NCBI RefSeq assembly: GCF_026262505.1
Contig: NC_067207.1
Span: 23,652,082-23,716,081 of the forward strand
Length of the DNA: 64,000 nucleotides
DNA from: Trichomonas vaginalis G3
Taxonomy: Eukaryota > Parabasalia > Trichomonadida > Trichomonadidae
Direction of reading: 5' to 3'
Shown here: piece after piece, positions 20,984 to 30,929 of the stretch
Position numbering within the stretch: position 1 is the first letter of the stretch
How the letters are laid out: each line of letters begins with the position of its first letter
Translations under genes and position numbers: made by a program
Notes under the pieces: model-generated
What the model was told of the DNA's origin: nothing
What the model saw: only the letters and a program-made list of their open reading frames with translations
Databases searched by the model: none

Positions 20984-21418
20984 ATGTCCGACTACATTTA
21001 CTATGACTCTTTCCCAGAACGTTTCCGTGAACTATTCAAAACTCAAGTAAAACTGAGAAACATGCATTTTAACAAAGACAGACCCATTGACGATGAAAGA
21101 AACCCTGAATATATTACAATCCCATATGACGCAAAGTTCATTGCATACATTCCTTATGGTCGCAGAGGAACGAAAACTATTTCAACAATGACGAAAAATT
21201 ATTTCTGGAGCGATGAAGAAAATTGCCTTATCTACATAAATGCATACTTAAATAAAGCTACATATTGTACAAAAGAAGGTTGGACTGGATTTGAGCTCTA
21301 CATATACGACGACGATGGAAACAGACGTTGTGTATACCCATACGATAATATGTACCATTGTTTTCATCAAGCATTAAACGAATACATAGTCAGTAAGGGT
21401 CTCATTCCTGCTGAGTAG
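20984..21418 (+). CDS. Maverick hypothetical protein, 144 residues
   Basis: It starts MSDYIYYDSFPERF and ends KGLIPAE. It is a compact, Tyr/Asn/Asp-rich soluble protein with no recognised motif. It is the first gene of the element and looks whole. Its 3' end faces a minus-strand gene across a terminator-like hairpin. Confidence 0.7.
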   Translation: MSDYIYYDSFPERFRELFKTQVKLRNMHFNKDRPIDDERNPEYITIPYDAKFIAYIPYGRRGTKTISTMTKNYFWSDEENCLIYINAYLNKATYCTKEGWTGFELYIYDDDGNRRCVYPYDNMYHCFHQALNEYIVSKGLIPAE

Positions 21419-21512
21419 AAATGTTATATTTTTGTTCTGTCATTTATATAAAAATAAACGTTCTCGCTAAATAATAAAATAAACTTAAAAATAAACGTTG
21501 TCAGAGGTGAAA

Positions 21513-21570
21513 AAATAAATTTAGGTGAAGTGGTGAAATCTCACCTCTTTTTTCACCTCTTTTTTCACCC
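21513..21570. terminator. Hairpin plus T-tract between convergent genes (member 1)
   Basis: GGTGA-aatc-TCACC is followed by T6 and another TTCACC word. It lies between the 3' ends of the plus gene at 20984-21418 and a minus gene at about 21585. It belongs to a five-member family in this element. Confidence 0.55.
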
Positions 21571-21584
21571 GTTGAATTCATTAC

Positions 21585-21820
21585 TTTATAACTCTCTTCC
21601 TTTCTCCAACTCTTCTAACTTCTTCTTAAGTTCAGCAATGTTGTCCTCATGAAGTTTAATCTTCTAAAATTCCTTCTCTATCTAATGGTTGCTTTATCTT
21701 TCTAAACTGAACTCTACCATCCTTCATAGTATGAACGTAAAAACCTTCTGGAACCGCTCCTGATTTAATGTATTCTACCAAAAATTTTTGTTTCATTGCT
21801 TCAGTGACTTTAGTCGTCAT
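21585..21820 (-). pseudogene. Small Maverick gene, KDG-motif family with coiled-coil-like tail
   Basis: The frame begins at ATG 21820 (MTTKVTEAMKQKFLVEYIKS) and carries GFYVHTMKDGRVQFRK. Coding-like coiled-coil sequence continues to about 21585. It looks broken, with about one break. The KDG segment resembles HPFYYVSQSKDGKIYVRK at 24274-24402, so the element seems to hold two related small genes. Function unknown. Confidence 0.5.
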
Positions 21821-21868
21821 TTTACTCTAAATAAAATGTTCAAATAAAATAAAACTAACATTATTTTT

Positions 21869-22339
21869 TCAGTAAGGAAACGCAGGAGTTTTACGATTTA
21901 TTTGAGGAGTAGGTTCTGGTTTAAATGTTGGAGTCGGTTTTGGAGTTGACTTTTGAACAGGAGTTTGTACTTTCATAGGTTCAGGAGTCATTGAAGGTGT
22001 TGTTTGTGAAGGCGTTGGTTTTGACGTTGGTTTTGGCGATGGTGTCGGAGTTTGTTCAAATTCAGCTACTTCAGTATTATTTATAACATTTGCTTTGTTT
22101 CTTTTCAACATCATTACTGCTCCTGCTGTAGCTAGCAAACCTAGTGGGAGACCATATCTTATATAAGGACTTGACCAAATGCTATTTTTGACAGGAGCTG
22201 GTGGAACACCTAACCTTGGTGAGACTGCTCTTTGCCATTGTGCAGCTCGTAAGAAATATTCAATAGGTGCTCCATAATCGTTTGGTAAAGTTTGTTTCAC
22301 AGATGGTGAAGGTTCACGAGAGCTTGATGAAGAACTCAT
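21869..22339 (-). CDS. Maverick single-pass membrane protein with Pro/Thr-rich tail
   Basis: The protein has 156 residues. A Ser-rich start (MSSSSSSREPSPS) is followed by a soluble head and then a membrane helix (YGLPLGLLATAGAVMML) at about residues 62-78 ending in basic KRNK. The last 70 residues are Pro/Thr/Lys-rich with PTPSPKPTSKPTPS-type repeats. It lies just downstream of the capsid gene on the same strand, so a virion-membrane or minor structural role is plausible but unproved. It looks whole. Confidence 0.65.
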   Translation of the reverse strand: MSSSSSSREPSPSVKQTLPNDYGAPIEYFLRAAQWQRAVSPRLGVPPAPVKNSIWSSPYIRYGLPLGLLATAGAVMMLKRNKANVINNTEVAEFEQTPTPSPKPTSKPTPSQTTPSMTPEPMKVQTPVQKSTPKPTPTFKPEPTPQINRKTPAFPY

Positions 22340-22362
22340 TTATAAGCTTTAAAAATAAACGT

Positions 22363-23942
22363 TCATCCTTTATTCCTCACTGTCGTCGCTGCTAAGTTAT
22401 AGTCGTCAAGTCTTATTATTGGTATGCCTGACTGTCTTACTTGTATTGCAAAGCAACAATCCCTCATAAATCCAATAAGTGGCTTTGGTACATTTTCTGT
22501 TGCTAGTTCAATAGGTCCTTTAACAGACAATTTGTATGTTATTGGAGCAGTAGATGTTTGACCTTGCTGGAAGCAAAAGTCCACTTCTGTTGGAAAACCA
22601 CATAAGAAATGTGTGTTGTCATAGCTATCCCATTTATGTTCCACACTACCATCATCCACCAATGACCTCATAACATCTTCATTAAATCCAATCATATCAT
22701 TGTTTGTATTGCAAGCGTTCGCAACCATTTCATAAAATACAGGTCCATATGATTTTTCAGGTTCTGCAGGCATATTTCCATAAGCTCCCATGGAAAGCTG
22801 AAGATATTTAAACTTAGGGTTCTCAAAATTAACATAATAGTTGTCTTTCTTTCTAAATAGTGCCCAAATACTTTTAACATTAATAGGCGTATAAGCTGCT
22901 GTAAATGTTGCACTTGAACTATCTGTATTCTTTGAGAATGAACCATCCATAGGAATCCAATCCATAACTTTAACAGGAAAACATAAAGCCTCGTTTGTAT
23001 AATGTTCTACAAGTTCTGTATAAATGTTAGGGTCTAAAGAGAATGACTTTGGATGAATAAAACATTCATTAAAATCCATCTTTGTTCGAAATAGTTGCTG
23101 GGTTACAGTTGTAATAGTAACTGTTCCACTAGCTTCAGTTGCACTCGTTATCATAGTGAATGGTTCATTCCATGGAACAAATTTATTTGTCGGTGGATTT
23201 GAACCTGAAGCAAATGCAACTTTAAGAGTTGGATTGAAAGCAATGATATCATTTACAGATATAGATGTGCATTGTAAGGCGTCGCTACTGAACTTTACTT
23301 TAAGCTGAATGTTTCCTGCAAAAGCTGGAATAAATCGAATAGGTTCTAATGGAAGGAATCTTCTAACAGGAATTCTTAAACGAAGCTTAAAATCAAATGA
23401 TTTTCCTGCTGTAATTGGCCACCAACAATTTGTCCTGTTCTGCATGTTCCCGAATGACTCCATACATCTTTATGTCGAGTCTTTGAAAAAACATCGACTT
23501 TCTTTATTTGTTCGGTAGTTTGTGAGTTTGAAGTTATATATGCTTCTTCTCTTGCGTTGTCTTGAGAATATACGATACGACCATTTGCAAGGATTTGATA
23601 TCCAGCAACTGCATAGAAAGCGTCATCGAAACCAATCCAAAATCCTGGTGGGTTTGTTTTATTGGAACCTGAACCAATTTCTTTATCTACAATAAATTGA
23701 CCTTCCATTTTATACGTAATGAATGTATTGTAAAGGTCCAACATATTTTCACCAGGAGGTGAGAGATTGAATGTTACCCATGTGTTATCTTTAGCAGTTC
23801 CAGGTTGTGATGGAATCTTTGCGTCAGAATATTTTCTATTAGTGTCACCAATTTGAACTGCATTGTCTATGATATCGAAATATGAGCGAATCTGATGAAT
23901 ATGCTCTGCTGGAGTAAATTCGTTTAACTGTTCGTTCTGCAT
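22363..23942 (-). pseudogene. Major capsid-like gene of the Maverick
   Basis: The locus spans roughly 520 codons on the minus strand and looks broken, with about one break. Upstream sequence includes MQNEQLNEFTPAEHIHQIRS, a GENMLDLYNTFITYKM block and GFWIGFDDAFYAVAGYQI. Downstream sequence has many beta-strand-like segments such as FRTKMDFNECFIHPKSFSLD and AYGNMPAEPEKSYGPV. Size, composition and position fit the double jelly-roll major capsid protein of Polintons. The call is by overall likeness, not a diagnostic motif. Confidence 0.55.
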
Positions 23943-23969
23943 GTATTTACTTCAGATAAAAATATCTAT

Positions 23970-24250
23970 TTACTTCATTATTCTCACTCTTCTTCTTGGT
24001 ATTCGTGGTGGAAGTTGTTTCTTGACATTTTCAATGAACTGTACATTCTCTTTTGTCTCGACTTCTTTCACTGGTGGGTCAGGGTTCTTTGACTCGGTTT
24101 GCTTTTCAATGAAATTCACGAACTTTGCAATAAGCTCTTGGTTCGTTATTGAAAGTACATCTGGCTTCTTTTCTTCTTGTTCTTTTGGTGGCTCAGTTTG
24201 TACAGAAGGTTTTATATGGGCTTCGTGGCTTCGCCCTTGCCATGCACCTT
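23970..24250 (-). pseudogene. Remnant of a small charged Maverick gene
   Basis: Coding-like minus-strand sequence holds EPPKEQEEKKPDVLSI and ends PPRIPRRRVRIMK. No start is visible and it looks broken. It sits between the capsid-like gene and a small KDG-family gene, and a GC-rich palindrome lies in its upstream part. Confidence 0.35.
24211..24250. repeat. GC-rich palindromic motif, partial member
   Basis: GGGCTTCGTGGCTTCGCCC forms a stem (GGGC/GCCC) in an AT-rich setting and shares CTTCG...GCCC with the other members of the family. Confidence 0.5.
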
Positions 24251-24273
24251 AATGTTGTCGCTCTCTGTATTCG

Positions 24274-24402
24274 CTAATGGAACCTTTCTTTTCTTACATA
24301 TATTTTACCATCTTTACTCTGACTTACATAATAGAAAGGATGTTGTATTCCTCTGGCGTCATTTAATATAATAGACTCTCGTTCTGATTTTGACAAGCTC
24401 AT
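24274..24402 (-). CDS. Small Maverick protein, KDG-motif family, 42 residues
   Basis: It begins MSLSKSERESIILNDARG and contains HPFYYVSQSKDGKIYVRK. It resembles the segment at 21656-21820 in the same element. It is divergent from the basic gene at 24448, with only 45 bases between their starts. Function unknown. Confidence 0.5.
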   Translation of the reverse strand: MSLSKSERESIILNDARGIQHPFYYVSQSKDGKIYVRKERFH

Positions 24403-24447
24403 TTTACATCGGTTAAAGTTTTAATTTAGTTTTTTATCTACAGTCAA

Positions 24448-24720
24448 ATGACTCAGTCAAATCCTACGGACAAGACCCAAGGGGTCATAGATGTTGAAGC
24501 ATTGAAGAAAGAAATTCGTGAACAAATTTTATCCGAACTGAAGGAACAAAAACCAGAACAAAAGCCAGAGAGACCAAAGAGAAAACTTAGTGAAAAACAA
24601 CTAGCTGCATTAGCTGCTGGAAGACAGAAGAACCCACGTTTGCTGGCGAAAAAAGCTAGAGAAGAAGCAAAAGCAAAGGAAGAACAAAAAGCAAAGGAAG
24701 CTGAAGCAAAGAAAGAGTAA
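24448..24720 (+). CDS. Small, highly charged Maverick protein, 90 residues
   Basis: MTQSNPTDKTQGVIDVEALK is followed by Lys/Glu/Gln-rich helical sequence (KPEQKPERPKRK, KAKEEQKAKEAEAKKE) with a central LSEKQLAALAAGRQKNPRLL. It is likely helical and nucleic-acid-binding, perhaps core or packaging-associated. This is inference from composition. It looks whole and ends 24 bases before the penton-like gene. Confidence 0.6.
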   Translation: MTQSNPTDKTQGVIDVEALKKEIREQILSELKEQKPEQKPERPKRKLSEKQLAALAAGRQKNPRLLAKKAREEAKAKEEQKAKEAEAKKE

Positions 24721-24744
24721 ATGGTTTATTTTTATCCAAACTAA

Positions 24745-25599
24745 ATGTATAGACAAATACCTTTATCTGTTGCGTTCAGTAGTGAAAACCCTGACGTCAA
24801 AATAAAGGGGAACAGAGTAACGTTTAAGTTTCCAACAGACTGGATTGTGAACATAAATGAAGAGAAGTACATTGGCATAACATCTATGTATATAACACGT
24901 GCTTTCAGAAAGGTTGACTTTATACTTCAAGTCGAGATAGAAAATGACGAACAGTCTTTAAGCGCCCAAAACATTCACATATACAAATACTTTAAAGACG
25001 ATACAACATTGTTGCAATGTATGATTTCATTTAATGAGATGTTCGAGAAAAAGTTCAAATTGAAGTACAAACTTTACAGCCTTTACGTGAGTTTCTTGCA
25101 CAACTGAAAGAAGAAGGTAGTCAGCCACAACTTATAGACTTTCATTATGAATTTAATGAAAATGAAGATGGAACTCATGACTGTCAGTTTGTTATATATT
25201 CACCATTCAATGAAGTCGCTAAAAAGAAAGAAAATCCATTACGTATAAGGTTTCAAATCTCTGAACCAATGAAGACTTCAAGAATGTTTTCAATTATGAT
25301 GCAATACTTCCGAGGAAAAATGAATTTTCAAAGATTGTAACACCTGGCATTTGGGATAGAAAGCAAGCTATATTATATTCAAACTTAAGTAAGGGAGTTG
25401 AAAATGAGTTCATTGGTCATACAAGAACTTCACCACTGTCAAATCCTAAGTATTACAAGCTTACTGGCTTCAATCGTGAGTTTTGGATAGACATGTTCTC
25501 CACTCATGACCATAAGTGCCCAGTGTTCTTACCTCCAGATGGGAAAGATTGTTTATACATTGAAGCACAATTGTTAAACTCTACAATAGCTGTATTGTA
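24745..25599 (+). pseudogene. Penton/minor-capsid-like gene of the Maverick
   Basis: It starts MYRQIPLSVAFSSENPDV, with beta-rich sequence (VTFKFPTDWIVNINEEKYIG), and ends near LYIEAQLLNSTIAVL. It looks broken, with about three breaks. Its general layout resembles the intact gene at 57451-58299: an early W plus IG..(S/R)M block, then FWIDMF or FQVWFTT near the end. The two may therefore be paralogues, such as penton and a second vertex or minor capsid protein. The penton assignment is inferred from position and fold-like composition. Confidence 0.4.
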
Positions 25600-25608
25600 A
25601 ATGACCAC

Positions 25609-25640
25609 ATAGGCTTCGCCCATGCCGCTAGCGGCTTATT
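25609..25640. repeat. GC-rich palindromic motif at a convergent gene border
   Basis: AGGCTTCGCCCATGCCGCTA leads into the perfect 12-bp palindrome GCCGCTAGCGGC (25624-25635). It lies between the 3' ends of the penton-like gene (plus) and the polymerase gene (minus). Confidence 0.75.
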
Positions 25641-25681
25641 TTTATCACAAATGACCTCATTGCTGACAAAAATAAATGACC

Positions 25682-28554
25682 TCAGAACTTCAACTTACGA
25701 ATAAAGCTTGTTTTAGTCGTTATTGAAAAGTTGAACTTTTCAGCAAAGCAAGGTTGACATGACTTACATAAGTCGAATGCAATCTCTTGACCATCATAAA
25801 GTGCTTTGTAAAGTTTCATTAAACTGAACTCAGAGTCTTTGTCATATGTTCCAACAGGTATGTGAATGTTCTTATCTTCATTGTAATAGCATTGTATAGC
25901 TTCAGGAAACATTTCATTAGCGGTTAAAGCAATAACATCTTGCTTCACGCCTTTCATTCTGCAGTGAAATGCAACTTCATTTAAATCATTCGTGAGTAAG
26001 TCTATGTAGGTCTTCTTTCCACAGAAAATACTTTTATAAGCTAAACTTTGTTTTCCAGGTGTTATTTCTGCGAAGTCGCTATGAAATTGACCAAGGTTTT
26101 TACCAATGAGAACTCTTCCATAACGTTTCTTAAACTCTTCAGCTAAACGAGGGATATCTTCATTGTAGAGATGCATACTGTCGGTGTCGCTATAAAAGAT
26201 GTCCATTCCTAAGTCCTCTGCAGTACAGAATACTTCATTCATAATACGTTTTGACATAGATAGAATATTAACACCAAGTGGACAGAAGTTAAAGTGTCTG
26301 CAAATGCTTTTCGTTAGCTTGAAAATAGTTTTATCTGAACCATCCAAACCTTCGAACTTCACTATATGGTTGTAATTTCTTATAGCATATCTTATAGCAT
26401 CTTTGTCATTTACTATGGTTATTTTTGACTCAATAGGAGATAGAATAGTTTTGCCATAAATACTGTTCAGAATGAGCTTTATATTTTCTTGCTAAGGATT
26501 TCCTTCTTTCTTATACTTTAACCTTAACTCAAACAACTTCTTTACTTCATCTCTTATTCTCATATCTCTGTTTCCATCGTAATAGTATCCTTGCAACACT
26601 TCACATTTGACACCTTGATATTTTATGAGGTCTTGTAATGTTATATGGTCAACATACATGAGACAGCAAGTGTTTGAACTTCTTGGAACGTTAAGTTCTG
26701 GATTTAGTTCAGGGTCGCAAACTATTAAATGAAAGTGTCTGGGTATACCAATCTCTGTTATCTTAATGAGAACAAAGAAGCCAGACATAAACTTTTCACC
26801 AATGGGTTCCTTTTGGTCATCATCGAATAAATGTCTCATGAGATACTCTGTGCTTAACATTTCTTCCTTCAATACTTTTGGAATACCTTCTAAAGTATAA
26901 AGTCTTGCTATAGCTGAAGGATATAATGAAACAGTGTCGAAGTCAGCAATGAGTTTCTTTTTGCTCTTTTGTTTCATGTTATCTGACAACATACATCTTC
27001 CACCTTGAATGCATCTCGAAATAAATTCTCTTGGTTTATTTGAGAGGTCATAAAGATTTCCATTCGGGAAGTATACTCTGTTCTCAAACAATTTGTTAGC
27101 AATTGAACAAATACTAACGTAGTCATAAACGTTTAAATCAAACTCTTTCAATAAGTCATTGCGGAACTTTACAAAACCTTCTCTTAAAATTCTTACATCT
27201 TGTTTGCAGTAAAACGTGCTATATTTTTCTAAGTCGAAGTGGTTCTCATCTATTCTGCAACCTTTGATGGAATCTATGTTTTTCATAAATGTATCTGCAT
27301 CCCGGATAAACTTACATGCTTCAGAAATGACACCAGTTCTGTTGTCATTTGCTAACAAAACACTGCTGTAGTAGTTATATGGAAATACTTCTTTCGGTCC
27401 TGTTTGTAAGTTAAACATAGCAGGAAATAGTTTAAGCTTCTTATTTATAACACTGTAAGAGTCTTTTATAATAATTGCCCGTCCTTTATATAAACCAGTT
27501 ATTTGCATTGTTCGTGAACCTTTAATGATGGGAGTTCCTTTCACTTCTGTCATGTGTCTTAAGATGAAGTTTATGTCATAACTGAGGTTGTGAAAATATA
27601 TTAAACTCTTGTCAGGGAGTCTTTCCAAAAATTCTGTTGCACAGTTTTGACCCCAAATGCTTTCACTCACTGAACCATCTTCACTGTCATAACAGATGTT
27701 AAAAGCTTTATGAAAGCCATCCGTACTACACTCAAAGTCAGCAAAGAAAACGTGCTCAGGAATGAATTTACATTTAGCTTTATTTACTTCTTTTGACTCT
27801 GCTTTCTTCTTCAGTTGTACACAATACTTTGGAGCATATGTCAAATCTTTAAATGGTGCAAGGTTCTGTTTATATAAGTCAGTAGTATATGTGAAAAGTT
27901 CTCCATAAGAAATAGGTTCGAAATATTTGCACTCCACAATGTTTTCATAACATCCCATAACGGTGTTGTTCTATCATAACGAACTACATATTTATCTTCT
28001 CTCTTTGTATAAATCTTCATCTGTTTCTCAATGTTCATTCCACCACAAGCTTTGAGAATTTCTTTATAGTTTCGAATGAAGTATGTTGTCATTGGAAGTC
28101 TTTCATTTAGCATGTAGTGGTCTTCAACAAGAAGTAAGTCAATAGTTCTAACAGTTTCGCATTCTTTTGGTATATATCTCTTTATTTCATTATGTCTTGA
28201 GTCATTGAAATAACCAATGGTAACATTAAATGCTATACCTGTTGCGTCAGAAATTTCTTGTACTTTACTTTGAGGAAAGTCTCTAACACGAATGACTTCT
28301 CTCATGTGGTCAATAGTTTCTTCATTTACTCCAGCCTGAATGCAAGCATAAACGAAACAATTGTCCTCTGTCATAAGTATTGCAGTTCTTTTGTTCAGTT
28401 CATTGAAGATTTGGTAGCGTTCAAGATTTATAGGTAATGTGCAAAGATACTTCCATAACTGACCGCTTCTCTTCTTATAAAACTTCTTTTCACCATTATC
28501 TTTCCAAAAGCTTTCTATAAGTGCTGGGTTTCCTGTTTGCTTAAGAGCTTCCAA
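25682..28554 (-). pseudogene. Protein-primed family B DNA polymerase of the Maverick
   Basis: The locus would replicate the element's DNA by protein priming. Proofreading motifs are visible: ExoI in FFADFECSTDG, ExoII in FHNLSYDINFILRHM, ExoIII in FYCKQDVRIL. Polymerase motif A is DFDTVSLYPSAIARL, motif B is LILNSIYGK, and motif C is FYSDTDSMHLY, followed by a KKTY block. An N-terminal region (DNCFVYACIQAGV, LLLVEDHYML) precedes the exonuclease. The locus looks broken, with about two breaks. The family is secure because all three exonuclease and three polymerase motifs can be read. Confidence 0.9.
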
Positions 28555-28574
28555 AATGGCTTTCTGGTCATTTG

Positions 28575-29528
28575 TCAGTGTGCTTTCATCTCTATATGGT
28601 CTCTTTTTGGTTTGCCTTTCTTTACATCTGACATCGTTAAGCCTTCATATTCTGTTAAATCATACATCTTTATTTCAGTAAGATTCTTTATGTTTGTCAA
28701 GAAGAAGTCATAGTGCATTTCAACAATACCTGCAGCATTTGCTTCTATCTCTGATATAAAGTTCTCCTTCAAGAGCTGATGTAGTAATGTTCCAATATTA
28801 TTGAGGTTTAACGTAGAACATTCATACTTTCCACCAAGTTTATAACATACCATCCATCTTTGTTGCGAGTTTATTTTAATTTTCTCTAAGAGTCTCATGA
28901 AAACCTTACCGAAATGTTTGTGTAAATATTCTCTGTTTGGTTCATCTAAAGCTTCGATGTTAAAGTCAATGAGTCTATTGCCTGACTTCACATTTCTCTT
29001 CCTATTCTCTTCATCTTTCTTTAACCATCTCTCACCTTCTTTTGGTTTGTCGTCAATGGAACGAATGACATCGTTAGCTTTGCGAACTTGTTCTATAGCA
29101 CTTTTAAACATCTCTCTTCTCTGTTGTTTCAGTGTGTCGTCTCTTCTTCTTGTTTCACCAACGTTTGCATTTGTTATGTCAAACATTTCTTGACGAACAT
29201 CATGCGAAAGAGCTTTACGAGTATGACCAACGTTCGCATTTGTTATGTCAAACATTTCTCTTCTTACTTCATGAGGTACTGAACGTCTATGATATAAGTC
29301 AATAGCAATGTCATTTAAAGGAAATGCTCTTGCATGGACTTCGTCCTCGCCGCGTTGCGGCTTTATGAACTCATGAATTCTATCATAACTTATTGCACCA
29401 TTGTAGTCTTTAATGAAGTCAGCGAGTGCTTTTTTGTTTGTCGCGTAATGTTTTGCAACATCTATATTAGCTTCTGTAAGAAGTTGTTTTATTTCCGAGT
29501 GTTCTAACTTAGACAACTTCCGATACAT
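28575..29528 (-). CDS. Maverick protein with 23-residue repeat, upstream of polymerase
   Basis: The 317-residue, basic, mostly helical protein sits 20 bases upstream of the polymerase locus on the same strand. Near residues 90-130 the word EMFDITNANVG occurs twice, 23 residues apart. A GC-rich palindrome lies inside the frame and encodes the KPQRGEDEV segment. The C-terminal third (FGKVFMRLLEKIKINSQQRW) is more globular. It may be a separate protein, perhaps the terminal-protein primer, or an N-terminal region of the polymerase; the sequence alone cannot decide. Confidence 0.65.
   Translation of the reverse strand: MYRKLSKLEHSEIKQLLTEANIDVAKHYATNKKALADFIKDYNGAISYDRIHEFIKPQRGEDEVHARAFPLNDIAIDLYHRRSVPHEVRREMFDITNANVGHTRKALSHDVRQEMFDITNANVGETRRRDDTLKQQRREMFKSAIEQVRKANDVIRSIDDKPKEGERWLKKDEENRKRNVKSGNRLIDFNIEALDEPNREYLHKHFGKVFMRLLEKIKINSQQRWMVCYKLGGKYECSTLNLNNIGTLLHQLLKENFISEIEANAAGIVEMHYDFFLTNIKNLTEIKMYDLTEYEGLTMSDVKKGKPKRDHIEMKAH
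29334..29365. repeat. GC-rich palindromic motif inside a reading frame
   Basis: GCCGC-GTT-GCGGC (29349-29361) is embedded in CATGGACTTCGTCC...CTTTATGAA. It lies inside the 28575-29528 frame without disturbing it and is translated as part of KPQRGEDEV. Confidence 0.75.
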
Positions 29529-29579
29529 CTTTAGTAGGAAATAAAAAAATATTTTTTCGAAAAAATAAACTTAGAAAAA

Positions 29580-29957
29580 TTATTTCTTTATATATTTGCC
29601 ATTCCGAACTTCGAAAAGATGTTTTATACCAGCATAGAATTTTTCTCTAGAGCTTGGTCTTATATCGTTTTCATGACAATATTTTCTATATTCTTCATAT
29701 AAAGCCTTTTTTTCATACATTTTATAAGGACAATCTAACCAGAATAGCGCATATCCATTTTCGTTATCTAGGTCTCTATATGTTTGTGGAATTTCGCTTT
29801 CTTCTGTTTGTAGAATTTCGCCTTCACTATTTAGTTCTATGTATATATATTGTGGAATTTCGCTTTCTCTATTTAGTTCTATGTCTATATATTGTGGCTT
29901 AAAAGGATGTGGGCAAGAAGGGTCTGGCGCTATGTAAAAAGTTAATTTTTCTGTCAT
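29580..29957 (-). CDS. Maverick protein with D5-primase-like C-terminal winged-helix segment
   Basis: The protein has 125 residues. The N-terminal half contains imperfect repeats of PQYI(D/Y)IELN and ESEIPQ. The C-terminal part, ALYEEYRKYCHENDIRPSSR followed by KFYAGIKHLFEV, has the look of the winged-helix end found after D5/P4-type primase-helicases (Y..YC..N...PSS...F). No helicase core is present here, so it would be a stand-alone DNA-binding domain. The D5 link is an inference from pattern memory. The gene looks whole. Confidence 0.55.
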   Translation of the reverse strand: MTEKLTFYIAPDPSCPHPFKPQYIDIELNRESEIPQYIYIELNSEGEILQTEESEIPQTYRDLDNENGYALFWLDCPYKMYEKKALYEEYRKYCHENDIRPSSREKFYAGIKHLFEVRNGKYIKK

Positions 29958-30045
29958 CTTTTCTATCGGATAAAAAATATTTTTTGAAAAATTAGATTAC
30001 ATTTTTTTAAGTTATTTTTCAAAATAATTTAATATTTTTATTTTA

Positions 30046-30318
30046 ATGAAACACATGCAAGATTGCAAGTTCTTTTCATACAATGCTCTCGCTACTGCCA
30101 TCAAGAATGAGTTCAATGGTTCTGCAAACGTTAATGTTATCTTTAACAAGAAGTTTGTGAAAGAATCTAAGTTCGGTCAGTATGTCAGACCATTAGCTAT
30201 TGTCATTGACCGCAAACGTTATACTTCACAAGAGTTAGCAGTAGTTTTGAAACAAAAAGGGTTTCTTCGTGAATGTCAAAGATACTCATTATACTGTTAT
30301 AAAGAACTCCAACATTGA
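30046..30318 (+). CDS. Maverick hypothetical protein, 90 visible residues
   Basis: It starts MKHMQDCKFFSYNALATAIK and has a basic, mixed alpha/beta character (QYVRPLAIVIDRKRYTSQEL). Coding-like sequence continues to about 30522, ending in an acidic tail (EMVEEIDPEAI), so the locus probably looks broken, with one or two breaks. It is divergent from the D5-like gene and convergent with the KilA-N locus. No family is recognised. Confidence 0.55.
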   Translation: MKHMQDCKFFSYNALATAIKNEFNGSANVNVIFNKKFVKESKFGQYVRPLAIVIDRKRYTSQELAVVLKQKGFLRECQRYSLYCYKELQH

Positions 30319-30521
30319 CTTCTTCAGTATTGCTTTATGAATCTTTCCGAACAGAAAGAATATAAGAAGGGTGAAATCTGTGAAATATTATCCTTCATCT
30401 CTGAAGACAATAACGAACAAAGATGTTATTAACAAAAGTTCTTACCAAAGGTTGAAGAAGCTTCTATTGACATTGACGAAGGAAGTGAAATGGTTGAAGA
30501 AATTGACCCTGAAGCTATTTA

Positions 30522-30574
30522 ACCAAAAATATATTTTTGGTGAAGAGGTGAGATTTCACCTGTTTTTTCACCTC
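30522..30574. terminator. Hairpin plus T-tract between convergent genes (member 2)
   Basis: AGGTGA-gatt-TCACCT (30546-30561) is followed by G and T6. It is preceded by CCAAAAATATATTTTTGG, itself an inverted repeat. It lies between the plus gene ending about 30522 and the minus KilA-N locus. Confidence 0.55.
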
Positions 30575-30716
30575 ATTCTCTCTTCGTTAATGTTGTCGTG
30601 ACTTCTTCGTTAATGTTGTCGTGACTTCATTCTTCTCTTTGAAGTTATCGAAATATTCTGTTATTTTTTCCTTCAGTAATGTAAGTCTTCTTTGAAGGTA
30701 TTGTGCACCTTTGATG

Positions 30717-30929
30717 TCATAGTGTGTTTGAGGAAGAAGTATTTTTGACAATTTTCTTTATTTGCTCATTCGGTGTCATTGAAATCGGTAAGTTTTCACG
30801 ATAGAACCAGTTTCTGTCAGATTTATATATTTTAGCAAGGTCGTAAAAGCTTTTGTTGTTTCTTCTGACTAAATGCAACATAACCATATCTCTGTCTTCT
30901 TCATTCTCCAACTCTTCAGTATAAATCAT
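30717..30929 (-). CDS. Small frame coupled to the KilA-N gene
   Basis: The 70-residue frame overlaps the end of the KilA-N frame by four bases. It contains YDLAKIYKSDRNWFYRENLP, which looks like a helix-turn-helix or a KilA-N companion segment. It could be a separate cotranscribed gene or part of the same product. Confidence 0.45.
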   Translation of the reverse strand: MIYTEELENEEDRDMVMLHLVRRNNKSFYDLAKIYKSDRNWFYRENLPISMTPNEQIKKIVKNTSSSNTL

